A stretch of 64,000 nt of DNA from Lignipirellula cremea (GTDB lineage: Bacteria; Planctomycetota; Planctomycetia; Pirellulales; Pirellulaceae). This document shows positions 1-10,100 of the stretch, one piece after another. Location: NCBI RefSeq assembly GCF_007751035.1, contig NZ_CP036433.1, positions 5,065,001 to 5,129,000 on the forward strand. Direction: 5' to 3'. A program made the translations under genes and the position numbers. Every line of letters starts with the position of its first letter. Positions within the stretch are counted from its first letter, which is position 1. The notes under the pieces were generated by a model. The model was given only the letters and a program-made list of their open reading frames with translations, made no database searches and had not been told where the DNA came from.

Positions 1-238
1 ACGGTTTATTAACCAGCGACTGGCCGGCCACACCAGTGATCTTTACGCGGAATCGTTGGAGTGGATGGAACGCTACCTGGTAGGACGCGTGCTGCGGATG
101 ACCGACGGGAACCAGACCAAAGCGTCCTCGGTGCTCGGCATTACCCGGGGCAGCCTGCGAAACAAAATCCGCAGCCTGGGAATCTCCGTGGAGCAGGTCG
201 TCCATGTCGATGGCGACGAAGAAGGCGAAGACGACTAA
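1..238 (+). CDS. C-terminal part of a Fis-type helix-turn-helix regulator (5' end outside window)
   Basis: The frame is open from the window edge to a TAA at 236-238, so only the last 78 or so residues are visible. They contain a Fis/NtrC-type helix-turn-helix: a preceding helix (LEWMERYLVGRVLRMT), then NQTKASSVLGITRGSLRNKI, the pattern of the C-terminal DNA-binding domain of sigma-54 activators and of RegA-like regulators. The protein ends in an acidic tail (DGDEEGEDD). The ATG at 65 gives an open frame but cuts the first helix, so it is unlikely to be the real start. Which effector or receiver domain lies upstream cannot be seen. DNA binding is well supported; NtrC-type activator is the most likely full identity, and a two-domain response regulator is the alternative. 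Confidence 0.75.
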   Translation, partial: RFINQRLAGHTSDLYAESLEWMERYLVGRVLRMTDGNQTKASSVLGITRGSLRNKIRSLGISVEQVVHVDGDEEGEDD

Positions 239-262
239 CCGTCGGCAAATCAAGTCCTTGAC

Positions 263-296
263 AGGGGGAGTCGGTTCAGCGACTCCCCCTTTGTCG
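263..296 (+). terminator. Hairpin between convergent genes
   Basis: A perfect 11-bp stem (263-273 with 280-290) closes a 6-base loop and is followed by a short T-rich stretch (TTTGT). It lies 25 bp after the regulator stop and 26 bp before the stop of the opposite-strand oxidoreductase, so it could serve both. The T-run is short, so a Rho-independent terminator is likely rather than certain. Confidence 0.65.
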
Positions 297-315
297 CAGT
301 CCCGGGCGGCAGGCG

Positions 316-1398
316 TTATTGCAGGGGACGCGCCTTGAGCACCGGATCGCTTTCCAGCGGCAGCTTGACGGCCTGGCCCGTTTCGGCCGCTTTGTAGATC
401 GCCAGGATGATCTCGACCGAGCGACGACCTTCGTGACCATCGATCAGCGGCTTGCCGCCGGTCTCAATTGCTTTCAGCACATCGGCAAAGTGCATCGTGT
501 GGCCATGATGGCCGATCGCTGCCGGGTCGGCGGCGCCGCCGCCGGTGTGGGTTTTCCCCGTCATTCGTTCCAGCAGGGCCTTGTCGTCATCGGTGGCTTC
601 GGCGAAGTCCCACGTTTTAATATCTTCTTCTTCCAGCGACGCGGAGCCGCGGGAGCCGTGGATCTCCACTTTCTTGAGCGCCCCGGGATAAGCGGCGGTG
701 GTCGCTTCGATCACTCCCAGCGCGCCGTTGGCGAAGCGGACCGCAGCCACCGCGACGTCTTCGACTTCGATCCGTTCGTGAGCCAGGGTGTCGGTCGCGG
801 CGACAATTTCTGACACCGGCCCCATGAGCCAGGTCAAGAGATCGACGCTGTGGATCGCCTGGTTCATCAGGGCGCCGCCGCCGTCGAGCGCCCAGGTGCC
901 GCGCCAGGCTCCCTGATCGTAGTACTCCTGGCTGCGATACCACTTGACCAGGGCGTCACCCAGAGTGAGCCGACCAAAGCGACCGCCGTCGACGGCCTGC
1001 TTGAGCAGCTGCGACGACTCATGGAAGCGGGAAGGGAAAATGGTGGAGAGCACCACGCCGGCTTTTTCGCAGGCTTCGATGATCGCGTCGCACCGGTCCA
1101 GGGTGACCTCAAGCGGTTTCTCCACGATGACATGCTTGCCCGCTTTAGCGGCGGCCAGGGCGGGCTCCAGATGGGCACCGCTGGGCGTGCAGATGGTGAC
1201 CACATGCACGTCGGGATCGGCCAGCATTTCGTCCAGGTCGTAGTAAGCCTTGCAGCCTTGCGCTTCGGCAAAGCGGTCGGCTTTCTCAGGCGTGCGGTTG
1301 TAACAGGCCGCCACCCGCGCATCGGGCAGATCGCCGACTGCTTTGGCGTGAAAGCTGGCAATCATGCCGCATCCGATAATCCCGAAACCAATCGCCAT
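316..1398 (-). CDS. Gfo/Idh/MocA family NAD(P)-dependent oxidoreductase
   Basis: A 360-residue protein with an N-terminal Rossmann fold (GFGIIGCGMIA, a GxGxxA/G dinucleotide loop at residues 5-15) and the family EKP motif (VIVEKPLEV, near residue 95), whose lysine helps bind cofactor and substrate. It is followed by the C-terminal alpha/beta domain that oxidises or reduces sugars, inositols or their derivatives. An upstream in-frame start exists at 1425, but AGGAGAGG sits about 9 bases before the ATG at 1398 and the family begins right at the Rossmann strand, so 1398 is chosen. No signal peptide is seen, so it should be cytoplasmic. It stands alone, convergent with the regulator fragment, so the substrate cannot be deduced. 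Family assignment is firm. Confidence 0.9.
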   Translation of the reverse strand: MAIGFGIIGCGMIASFHAKAVGDLPDARVAACYNRTPEKADRFAEAQGCKAYYDLDEMLADPDVHVVTICTPSGAHLEPALAAAKAGKHVIVEKPLEVTLDRCDAIIEACEKAGVVLSTIFPSRFHESSQLLKQAVDGGRFGRLTLGDALVKWYRSQEYYDQGAWRGTWALDGGGALMNQAIHSVDLLTWLMGPVSEIVAATDTLAHERIEVEDVAVAAVRFANGALGVIEATTAAYPGALKKVEIHGSRGSASLEEEDIKTWDFAEATDDDKALLERMTGKTHTGGGAADPAAIGHHGHTMHFADVLKAIETGGKPLIDGHEGRRSVEIILAIYKAAETGQAVKLPLESDPVLKARPLQ

Positions 1399-2002
1399 AA
1401 TTATCGCCTCTCCTGGGGGAATCACTTTTAAGGAATTTTATTCGGGGAACGCCGCTCTGACGCGGCATCAGGAACGCCGCAGCAAAGGCAGCTGGCGCCA
1501 GGTCGACAAGAAAGCAGGTTGACCAGAAAAACCAGTCGACCAGCAACCCGTAGACAGAATCCAGGTCGTGGCGGCGCAGCTCATTCCAGCCGGGCAGATC
1601 ATTATAAAAGGATCGGAACGCCGCGTAAGTACGCCAGTCCGAGTTGGCCGCGGCTGCCGTTCGCCGCGCCGGTTTCCCTGAGGGAATCCCCAGATGCTAG
1701 TCGGCCTTCATGATCCGATTATAGCGATCGGGCCGACCTCGTCAGTTGAGGGCGACCCTGCGGGGGGCCGATGTAGGAAAAAAGCAACATCGTCGTTTGC
1801 CAGAGTGCAACATGCGGCCTAGGTTTCCCTCGGTGTCAGATTGCGCGACAGCCGATCAACCCGACGCTCCCACCGAATCTGATTCTTCCCATGGCGATCG
1901 CCCAGGCGACCTGACCGGAAGAAGAATCCTGCCCCCGTCGACGAGACACGGCGCCTCCCCGGTCGCCGCCAGAAAGCTCCCCGCAACCGAAGAGATAGCT
2001 CG
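1399..2002. other. Intergenic region, no gene recognised
   Basis: This 604-bp stretch separates the divergent oxidoreductase and caspase-like genes. Open frames in it have no protein-like composition or family signature. One short palindrome is present (TTCCCT/AGGGAA at 1674-1686). Promoters for both flanking genes should lie here, but no convincing -35/-10 pair was found. Confidence 0.5.
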
Positions 2003-5000
2003 ATGCAGGATCTTGATATTCCCCTGTCGAACGAAGTGTATACCCCGGCGGTTGAGTCTGACAAATGGCGCGACGCTCCCTGTCGTCGACGTCGTTTGAA
2101 CCGCATGCTGCACATTACGGGCTGGATCGGCTTGCTCACTCTGGCTTCGGCGCTCATCTGGGCGGTGACCTGGTTCCAGCCTCCGCGGCCCGGCTGCCTG
2201 GTGCTGCTGGGCGCAGGATACCAGGATAACCTCGATGTTCCGCAGAACGTGTTCGGCTGGCAGAGCGTGCTGGATTTTGCTCAGTTGACCGAAGGGCCGA
2301 ACGGTCTGACGTACTGGGGCCGAGACCTGCTCCGGCAAGCCCATCCGCCGCAACGCCTGATGGCGGGACAACCGTGGGACCAGGGTATGCAGGACTTTGA
2401 AGAGCCGACCCTGGTGATGATGATCAATGCGCACGGAGCCAGCGACACGAATGGCGCCTACCTGATCCCGCAGAACGCCGATGATTCCGCCGATCCGCAA
2501 AACCGCCTGCGTCTGACGGACCTGCTTGATCGCCTGGCGGAGCTGCCGGCCGAAAAACATAAGCTGTTGTTGCTGGACTGCACAGGCGTAGCGGCAAACT
2601 GGCGCTGGGGATTCTTGCATAACGATTTCGCCCGCGAACTGCGGCTGGCGAACGACCGCATTTCGTCGATTCCAAATCTCGTCGTTATTTGCGCCAGCGA
2701 TATCGATCAGCGATCGTGGACCTACGACGACCAGCGACGCACGATTTTCTCGCACTTTCTGATCGAAGGTCTGCGCGGGGCGGCGTTCGACGATTCCAAC
2801 GACGGACGGGTGAATGCGTACGAACTGTTCGACTTCACGGCGTCCGCCGTGGCCGGCTGGGTCAAGTCGAATCGCCAGGCTTCGCAGACCCCGTTGCTGT
2901 TGCCAGAGGGCGACGTCGGCCAGGAACGGGCTTCGGCGATCGACCTGGGCGTGATCTCGCGCTCTTACAAACCCGTCGAGCCTCCGACCCGCGCGGTCGT
3001 TGGCCGACAGCCGCTGGACGAAGCCTGGCAGCGGTGCGAACAGCTGTCGTCGGCGCAGAACTCTCCCTGCGATTACGCCCCGCAGCTCTGGCGGATCATG
3101 CTTGACACGCTGGTGCGGTATGAGCAGCTGATTTACCTGGGCGATCAGCAATCGGCCGACGCGTTGCGGGTGCGACTGGAAGACCTGGCGTTTCAGATCG
3201 AACAAAAATGCACCATTTCGTTGGCCAGCATGCAGAACACCCTGGCGATGCCGGCGGTGGCAGGTTGCGACCGCGATGTTTATCGCCGTCAGGCTGAAGC
3301 GACCGTCAACCAGTTGTGGACGGCGCCCCCGGCCCAGACTTCGGACCTGTGGACCAAACAGACCCAGACGATCATCAGCCAGGCTGCGACCAATCCGGAC
3401 CTGGCGCTGCGGCTGTTCCGTCTGTCGGTGTTTGACGTACTGATCGACAGGGCGGCCGAAGACCCCCAGCGGAACCTGGCGCCTGCCGCCAGACTGGCTC
3501 CCCTGGCCGGCGACCCGTTGCATCCGCTGCCTGCCGAAATCCACTTTGTGGTCATGCTGAACCGCGACCTCGACATCACGGGATTTTCTGCGGAGGACCT
3601 GGATCGCGTTCGCCTGGCGATTGAAGTTCGTCGGGTGGCTGAAAGGGCCGCTGCCGCCGCCGGACGCGGTTACGCATTGAGCGAAGAGGTTTCTCCCTGG
3701 ATTCGTGATCTGGTCGACGCGGCCGATAAAGATCGTCGCGCTGGCGAAGACATGCTGCTGGCCGGACCGCAAGCCCGGGCCGATGCCGAAACGAAACTGA
3801 AAGCAGCCCAAACGCAATACGAACGCGCATTGACGCAGTCGGACACGGTGCGTGCGGCCCTGCAGGTGCGTAACCAGGCTCTGAGCGAGGCGCCTTATTA
3901 CTCGGAATGGCTGGCTTCCCGCGGCGATCAGGATTCGCTGACGGAAAGTGAAAACTCGCCCGTGAACGATCTGCTGGAACTATGGACTTCAACGCATGCC
4001 TTGACGGAACAGCTGGAGCAGCCGAACTCGCATTGGATTGACGAAGCCCCGCCGGCATCGTTTGTCGACCCGCAGCCGCAAAGCCTGGCAGCCCGGGCGG
4101 ATCTGGTTCGTCGCCAGTTGACGGCGATGCACAGCAGTTACGCCCGCAACGCTCGTTCCGTGGTGAGCGGTCGCAGCGATGATATCTGGCAGGAAGCCGG
4201 CAGCGCGCTTATGGTTCCGCTGGGAACCATGCCGGAACGGACGCAGCTGTGGGAAGCCCGTCGTTCGGCCAACGGCGCGATGCCCGCCACTATGGCGGCG
4301 CAGTGCGCGGTGAACCGGATGGCGACTCCGCCCCCGATCAGTGAAACGACCAAACGGAACGCGGCTCGCCAGGGTCGGCTGGCTTTGGCAATGCTGGGTC
4401 CGAAGAACTTCGACCTGGTCAAGGGGAAGGACTGGGAGAATTTCCAGCAGGTGCAACGCCGCGTGGAAGTTTTCGATGTCGAACAGCAGTGGTGGGAATC
4501 CCTGGCGCGGGCGGGCGAGCAGATTCGCGGCCGCTACCTGGAATTGCCGGCCTGGGTCGCCTCGACCAAGGAGAATGCCGACCATGAGACTCGCGAGAAA
4601 ATGATCGCGGAAACGACCAACGCCTCGGCCGTTTGTCGACTGATCAGCGACGCCGCGACGGTGACCGTCAATGCTCCCCGCACGTTGCGCAAGCTCCTGC
4701 TGCAGGACCTGCTGTTGTGGCAGGCTGACCGGACCTGGCGCGACCACTGGTCGGCGCAGGATCCGAACGCTGAACCGTATTACCGAACCGCCGGCCTCAC
4801 GTTTCTCGACGACGCCCGCCAGCTGGACAGCCACCACCAGGAACTGAATGCCCTGCAGCAAAAACTGCAGCAAAACGGCGTGCTGGCGTTTGCCACCCCG
4901 TCGCGGCTGGACCTGACAAGCCAGCAGCAGTTGGAGGTCGCCTGCCAGCTGGAGCCGGGCCCTGGAGCCGCGTTGCCGCCCGGCTATCCGACCGTCTGGG

Positions 5001-7015
5001 TGGAAGCGGGCGATTCTTTGAATCTGGTTTCGCCGGCGCCGCAGGAACGGATCGCCCAGCCATTGGGCCAGCAGGATGAGAAGTCGCAGTTTGTCTGCAC
5101 GCTTCGCAGTCCGGTCCTGGATAAGGCCGAATCGACCTTTGACCAGGGGCCGACGGCGACTCCTTCGAACCTGATGCTGACCGCCCTGTTTCGCGGCCAG
5201 AAACTGCAGAGGCAGATTCCTGTATCCATTCATCTGCAGCCGGAACTGCTGGTCAGCCGACAGCCGCGGCCCGCCAAGGGCAGCATCGCCGTCCAAGGCT
5301 CCGCCAGCCTGGCTAACCAGGACGGCGTCGCCCAGGGCGCCATTACGATTGTGCTCGACGCATCCGGCAGCATGGGGCCGCCGGCCAACGAGAGCTTCTC
5401 GGCCCAGACCAAGTACGCCGAAGCCTGTCAGGCCATCCAGCAGATGATGGGCTCCCTGCCTCGCGGCGTGGTGGTCAGCGTCTGGGTGTTTGGCCAGGCA
5501 TGGGGACCCCAGAAGACCACGCTCACCCCGGAAGAGACCATTCACCGCGTGGTGCCGCCGACCGTCTGGAGTCCTGAAGATCCTGCCCAGCTGCAGACCT
5601 TGCTGCGGGCGATCCAGTACCCGGCAATCGAGCCCTGGAACGAATCCCCCCTGATCGAAGCGATGCTCAAGGCCAAAGAGGATCTGATGACGGCGCCCGG
5701 CTTCAAAAGCATGGTCGTCATTACCGACGGCGTGGACAACCGGTTTGAGACGCAGTCCGGCGGGCAAACGGTCAGCCAGGCTCTCAACCAGGCGTTTCGC
5801 AACTCGGGCATTGAGGTGAACCTGCTCGGCTTCAAAGTCGCCAACCAGGAAATGGAACAGGCGAAGAAGCAGTTCCAGGTGGTCGAAACGTGGATGCCGC
5901 CCGGCAAGTACTACCTGCTCAGTCAGGCCAGCGAACTGGAGTCGCAATTGACCGCCGCTGCGGCGCCGCACCTGCGCTACTGGGTGCAGAACTACGATAA
6001 CCGCACCTTGCCGGGATTGCCGGCCGACGGACTCGATGTGAGCCAGCCCAACTCCAATCTTCGCTGGCTGCCCGGCGGAGCCGACCCCGGCGGTTACCAG
6101 CTGCGTTTCAGTGAACAGTCCGCCAAACAGACGCCCGTGCTGATCCGCGGCGGCGACCTGCTGTTGCTGCAGGCGAACCGCACGGCCAAAGGCTTGAATG
6201 CCGCACGGATTCCGTACGCCAAAACGTTCTGGTCGTGGAAACCCTCGCGGACCGAAGGCAACTTCCAGGCGGCCGTATTGCAGAACCAGCGCACGGGCGA
6301 CCGCACGCTGGAAATGCTGATGACGCTCGAAGCGGCCGGACAATCGCAGGACGTGCTGCAGCAATGGGAGCCGCGTGATATCTGGGTGGAAGCCGCCCCG
6401 GCCAAGGCCGGCAAGCCGATTGCGGTGCAGTGGCGCCGGGAGTTTGGCTACGCTGCTCCGGCCTGGACGTTGTCCGCCGCCAGCTGGCCGACCGGTGATA
6501 AGAAAGGCGACCTCGCCCGTCCCGACCTGAAGGTCTGGTGGAGCCCCGATGAGCAAACGCCTGCCGCTGTGCTGCTGCAACGCGGACGCGACTTTGATAA
6601 CTACGCCAGCCTGCACAACCTGGCGGTTTCCGCCCTGGAGCAGCGGGCCGTGCTGGAAAGCATTGCGGTCGAAGAGCACTATGTGCAGACCGGTCCCAAC
6701 CTGCGAGAGAAACGATCCTGCCTGGTCGTGCGAATGGCCCAGGATAACGGAGACGCCTTGCGGGTCCGACTGGAAGGGGTCGCAGCGGCCGGTGAAGAGC
6801 ACCGCTATTACCCGACGGTCGGTCGTTACGCGGCGTTGTTCTGGCCCGTCACGGCCGACGAAGCGGACATGACGCTGCAGGGCGTGTCGCTGCTCTCCAT
6901 GCAAGCGTTCAAACGCCAGGCCGAACGTCGCGGTTACTTCCTGGACTTCCAGGACCTGGTTGCTCCGGACCCGAACGATACCCGTCCGGCCCCCGACTAT
7001 TCGACCCATCCGTAA
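2003..7015 (+). CDS. Membrane-anchored caspase-like (C14) protease fused to a VWA domain
   Basis: A 1670-residue protein. Residues 21-35 are strongly basic and are followed by one hydrophobic helix (about 36-58), so the rest should face the periplasm. Residues 62-310 form a caspase/metacaspase-like fold: strand plus catalytic-type His144 (NAHGASDTNG), then strand plus Cys193 (LLLLDCTG), then the DDSNDGRVNAYELF segment common in bacterial caspase-like proteins. A long helical region follows (about 330-1000). A von Willebrand A domain lies at about 1113-1310 with an intact MIDAS: D1119-x-S1121-x-S1123 and TDG Asp1242. The C-terminal 350 residues look beta-rich. Cysteine-protease activity after basic or acidic residues is inferred from the family only. 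The next gene is a paralogue lacking the catalytic pair. The ATG at 2003 has only a weak ribosome site (AGAGATAG). No substrate can be named. Confidence 0.8.
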   Translation: MQDLDIPLSNEVYTPAVESDKWRDAPCRRRRLNRMLHITGWIGLLTLASALIWAVTWFQPPRPGCLVLLGAGYQDNLDVPQNVFGWQSVLDFAQLTEGPNGLTYWGRDLLRQAHPPQRLMAGQPWDQGMQDFEEPTLVMMINAHGASDTNGAYLIPQNADDSADPQNRLRLTDLLDRLAELPAEKHKLLLLDCTGVAANWRWGFLHNDFARELRLANDRISSIPNLVVICASDIDQRSWTYDDQRRTIFSHFLIEGLRGAAFDDSNDGRVNAYELFDFTASAVAGWVKSNRQASQTPLLLPEGDVGQERASAIDLGVISRSYKPVEPPTRAVVGRQPLDEAWQRCEQLSSAQNSPCDYAPQLWRIMLDTLVRYEQLIYLGDQQSADALRVRLEDLAFQIEQKCTISLASMQNTLAMPAVAGCDRDVYRRQAEATVNQLWTAPPAQTSDLWTKQTQTIISQAATNPDLALRLFRLSVFDVLIDRAAEDPQRNLAPAARLAPLAGDPLHPLPAEIHFVVMLNRDLDITGFSAEDLDRVRLAIEVRRVAERAAAAAGRGYALSEEVSPWIRDLVDAADKDRRAGEDMLLAGPQARADAETKLKAAQTQYERALTQSDTVRAALQVRNQALSEAPYYSEWLASRGDQDSLTESENSPVNDLLELWTSTHALTEQLEQPNSHWIDEAPPASFVDPQPQSLAARADLVRRQLTAMHSSYARNARSVVSGRSDDIWQEAGSALMVPLGTMPERTQLWEARRSANGAMPATMAAQCAVNRMATPPPISETTKRNAARQGRLALAMLGPKNFDLVKGKDWENFQQVQRRVEVFDVEQQWWESLARAGEQIRGRYLELPAWVASTKENADHETREKMIAETTNASAVCRLISDAATVTVNAPRTLRKLLLQDLLLWQADRTWRDHWSAQDPNAEPYYRTAGLTFLDDARQLDSHHQELNALQQKLQQNGVLAFATPSRLDLTSQQQLEVACQLEPGPGAALPPGYPTVWVEAGDSLNLVSPAPQERIAQPLGQQDEKSQFVCTLRSPVLDKAESTFDQGPTATPSNLMLTALFRGQKLQRQIPVSIHLQPELLVSRQPRPAKGSIAVQGSASLANQDGVAQGAITIVLDASGSMGPPANESFSAQTKYAEACQAIQQMMGSLPRGVVVSVWVFGQAWGPQKTTLTPEETIHRVVPPTVWSPEDPAQLQTLLRAIQYPAIEPWNESPLIEAMLKAKEDLMTAPGFKSMVVITDGVDNRFETQSGGQTVSQALNQAFRNSGIEVNLLGFKVANQEMEQAKKQFQVVETWMPPGKYYLLSQASELESQLTAAAAPHLRYWVQNYDNRTLPGLPADGLDVSQPNSNLRWLPGGADPGGYQLRFSEQSAKQTPVLIRGGDLLLLQANRTAKGLNAARIPYAKTFWSWKPSRTEGNFQAAVLQNQRTGDRTLEMLMTLEAAGQSQDVLQQWEPRDIWVEAAPAKAGKPIAVQWRREFGYAAPAWTLSAASWPTGDKKGDLARPDLKVWWSPDEQTPAAVLLQRGRDFDNYASLHNLAVSALEQRAVLESIAVEEHYVQTGPNLREKRSCLVVRMAQDNGDALRVRLEGVAAAGEEHRYYPTVGRYAALFWPVTADEADMTLQGVSLLSMQAFKRQAERRGYFLDFQDLVAPDPNDTRPAPDYSTHP

Positions 7016-7178
7016 ACAGGGCCGTAACGTCGCCCTTGGATCGTCTCCCTGATCGCAGGCGGTTTCGTCATTCGAACCGTCTGCGAAGTCCTGCCTGCCG
7101 CTTCTGTGCGGACGCCTTGATCTGGAACCAGGTCGAGGCCGTTCCGTTCGACGTCCCTCCGACGAAGTGATCTCCACG

Positions 7179-10100
7179 ATGAACGAGTCGACAACTGAAC
7201 TGCTCTGGCGGTCCACTCCCCCGGTCCGCGACGCCGCCAAACGCAAGGTGAAACGCCGTCTGGTGGTTGGTCTGGCCTTCTGCCTGTGTCTGGCAGGGGC
7301 GGCTTTGGGCGTGGCTTCGCTGATCGACACGGCTCCCGATCCGTTATTCATCGCTTATTACAGCACGCTGGCGCCCGAGGGCGCTCTTACGCTGGATCAC
7401 CCCACAGCCCGCGAATATGAAGCGCTTAAATCCGGGGCGGCGCTCGCCTCGTTTTCACGGCGCACCATCGCCCGCAGCCAGCATGCCTTTCAGGAAGAGT
7501 TGTCGGCTTTGGCGGAGAATTCCGACAAGGGGCTCGTGCTGTACTTGTCGTGCAGCGCCGGGCTGAATAGCGACGGCCACATTGTGCTGCGTCATGCCCG
7601 TCCCGATGCAGGGGCGGCCGCCATCACGCTGCATTCCGTGCTGGACGAAATCAAGGATTGTCCTGCGCGGAAGAAACTGCTGGTGCTTGATATCGTCTGG
7701 CCGGCGCATGAAATCGAATCGGGATTCTTCCCGGCCATTGCGAACGATCTGATCGATATTGAACTCAAGAACGTTCCCGACCAGCGTCGCCTGGTGCTGT
7801 GCTCCACTTCCAAAGGGCAGTACGCCTTTAACAACCTGGCCGCGGGCCGCACTGTTTTTGGCGACTACTTCGACCGCGGCATGGCAGGCGCCGCAGACGG
7901 CTGCAACGACTCCCACACTTTTGATGGTCGCGTGATGGTTCGCGAGCTTGCCAATTACCTGCAGATGCATGTCGATCGCTGGGCCATGCTGAATCGCGGC
8001 CTGCGGCAAACGCCGCGACTGCTGGGCGACGGAGTCGACTTTGATCTGGCGGCGTATTCGTTGCCGCTCAAGCCTCCGGCCGACTTGTCTGAGTCCTTGC
8101 GAGAGTATCCCAAATGGCTGCTGGAGGGCTGGGAACAACGGGACAAGATGGTTGCCGACGGCAAGCTGGAATCGTACCCCTGGCTGACGCGGCGTCTGGA
8201 AGCTGCCTTGCTCCAGGCCGAACTGCGCTGGCGGAGCGGGGCGGACGAAGCGACCGTGCAGTCCGACTATGTGCTGCGTGAATCCGAATTCAAGCGTCTG
8301 CTGGAACGCTTTGAGTCCTACCTGACCGAACCGCGTCCGTTTTCACTGGCCCAGCTTGAATTACTGCAGCCGGTCGACGCGACCAAAGCCTCAGCCGCCC
8401 TGGCAGTGATGCTGAGCGATTTCCAGGCCCAGTCTTCCCAGGCGCCTGCCGCCTCGTGGCCCGCCTTGCGCGACAAGCTGGCCGGGGAGTTTATGGTCAA
8501 GGCCAAGGAGGAGTCCGACGCCGCGGTGGCGATCGCCGTCTTTATCGCGTTGTGCAACGACACAACGGGTTCACGCGACACCATTCGCTGGCTGGACCGT
8601 GTCCTGCGGTCGCGTCAGCCGCGGCCCCTGTATGAAGAGACCAACGTGATTCGACGCCTGGCCGAACTCGACGTGCCCGACGACCAATGGCCTGCTGCGA
8701 ATGTGCGCGCGTTGCTGAGAGTGGTGCGACTGGGCGAACAGGCGATCAGCGATCCTTGTGCATTTGTCTGGTCAGGCGACTTTCTCAGCCTTGCGGCCCA
8801 GCAGCGCCACAACGGAGAGGTGTTGATGTGGTCGCCGGGGTTCGCCGCGCCAAGCGAAGTGGAAAGACTGCTGGCCGTCGCCGAACAGCGGTTCTCAGCC
8901 GCACTGGAATCGTCCCGCACGGTTGACCTGGCGGTGCGTACGTGCGATCGCGGCTTCCGCCTGCTGCAGGCCTATGCGGGTTACCTGGAACACGAAGTCT
9001 CGGACGACAACTGGCGCGCCGCCCTGGCTGCGGTCGGCCAGTTATGCGACGAGCTGGGCAGCGACCAGAAACACGGAGGCGCAGTAGCCGAAAGAGTCCA
9101 GAGCCTGCGCCGGCTGACGGCCGTCGCCGTTATGCAGCTGAACACCCTGGAACGTCCCTTCCTGCCTGCCAATGTTGATCGCCTTTGTGAGGCGGCCCAG
9201 ACAGAGCTGGCGGGTCCGCTTCAGGTCCAGCGGCTCGACGCGGTGCTGAGTACGCCTTTACTGGACGCCCCCCAGCGATTGGCGGCCTGGCAAGCTCGCA
9301 ACGCCCTGGCTCATCGACTGAACCTCGCCACGCAAAAATTGGACGAGGAAGGCCCGATTTCCAAAGAGGCCTTTGCCAAACTCGTGTTCTCGATCACCCA
9401 GGGCGACTTGCTGCAGAACGGCAGCATGAACGCCGTCTGGCGTCGCCTGCAGCGTGCGGCCGCGATCCTGAAACTGGCCGGCTGGCCATTGGATCAGTTG
9501 CCGGTGCTGTCGTATGACCCCCAGAAGGAATCGTGCACCGAGTTCGATGCGGCCCGCGAAGCGGCTTCCAAACTGCAGCAGATCTGGCGGCACTTGCTGG
9601 CTCTGCAGATCGAACAGGATCAGAACACCATGGCGGCCGCCCGCCTGGTCTGGGTGGCGACCCCCTATTACCCGATGCCGGCTCTCGACGACCCCGCCCG
9701 CAATCCGCGGATGCAGCAACACGCCAAACAGGCCCGCCGTCGCTGGAGCTGGCTGTCGGAACGTTACCGTTATGCGGCGCGGGATTGCATTCGTCCTGAC
9801 TTTTACGCCGAAACGGCTCGCCTTTATGAGACGCTCGCCCCGGCGCCGCCGGAAGCGTTCGTCCAGGTGCTATCTTGTGGTCCTGCGGCTGGGGCCGGAA
9901 CGTCCGCCCTGAATCCGCTGGCGTCGACCGATCCTTTAGCGCCCGCCCCGGCCAGCAGCGCGGCCCCGATCGATACGGCAAGTTCCGATACGCTGGTCGC
10001 TGCCATTCAATGGCGCGTCGCCGGCGGCGCCGCGCCCGTCAAAGGCGCCGTGAAAGTCGACATCCTGGCCGAGTCGGATTCGCTTTCCGCTAAAGTCCTG

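Noticed and set aside
1856-3817. Long open frame of about 650 codons antisense to the caspase-VWA gene
   Set aside because: Its composition (runs of Arg, Gln, Gly, Val) is that of a GC-rich shadow; it has no recognisable domain and lies opposite a gene with clear domains.
3989-7351. Open frame of about 1120 codons on the minus strand
   Set aside because: It overlaps the VWA domain gene antisense, and the translation is Arg/Gln/His-rich without any family motif. High GC suppresses stop codons in this frame.
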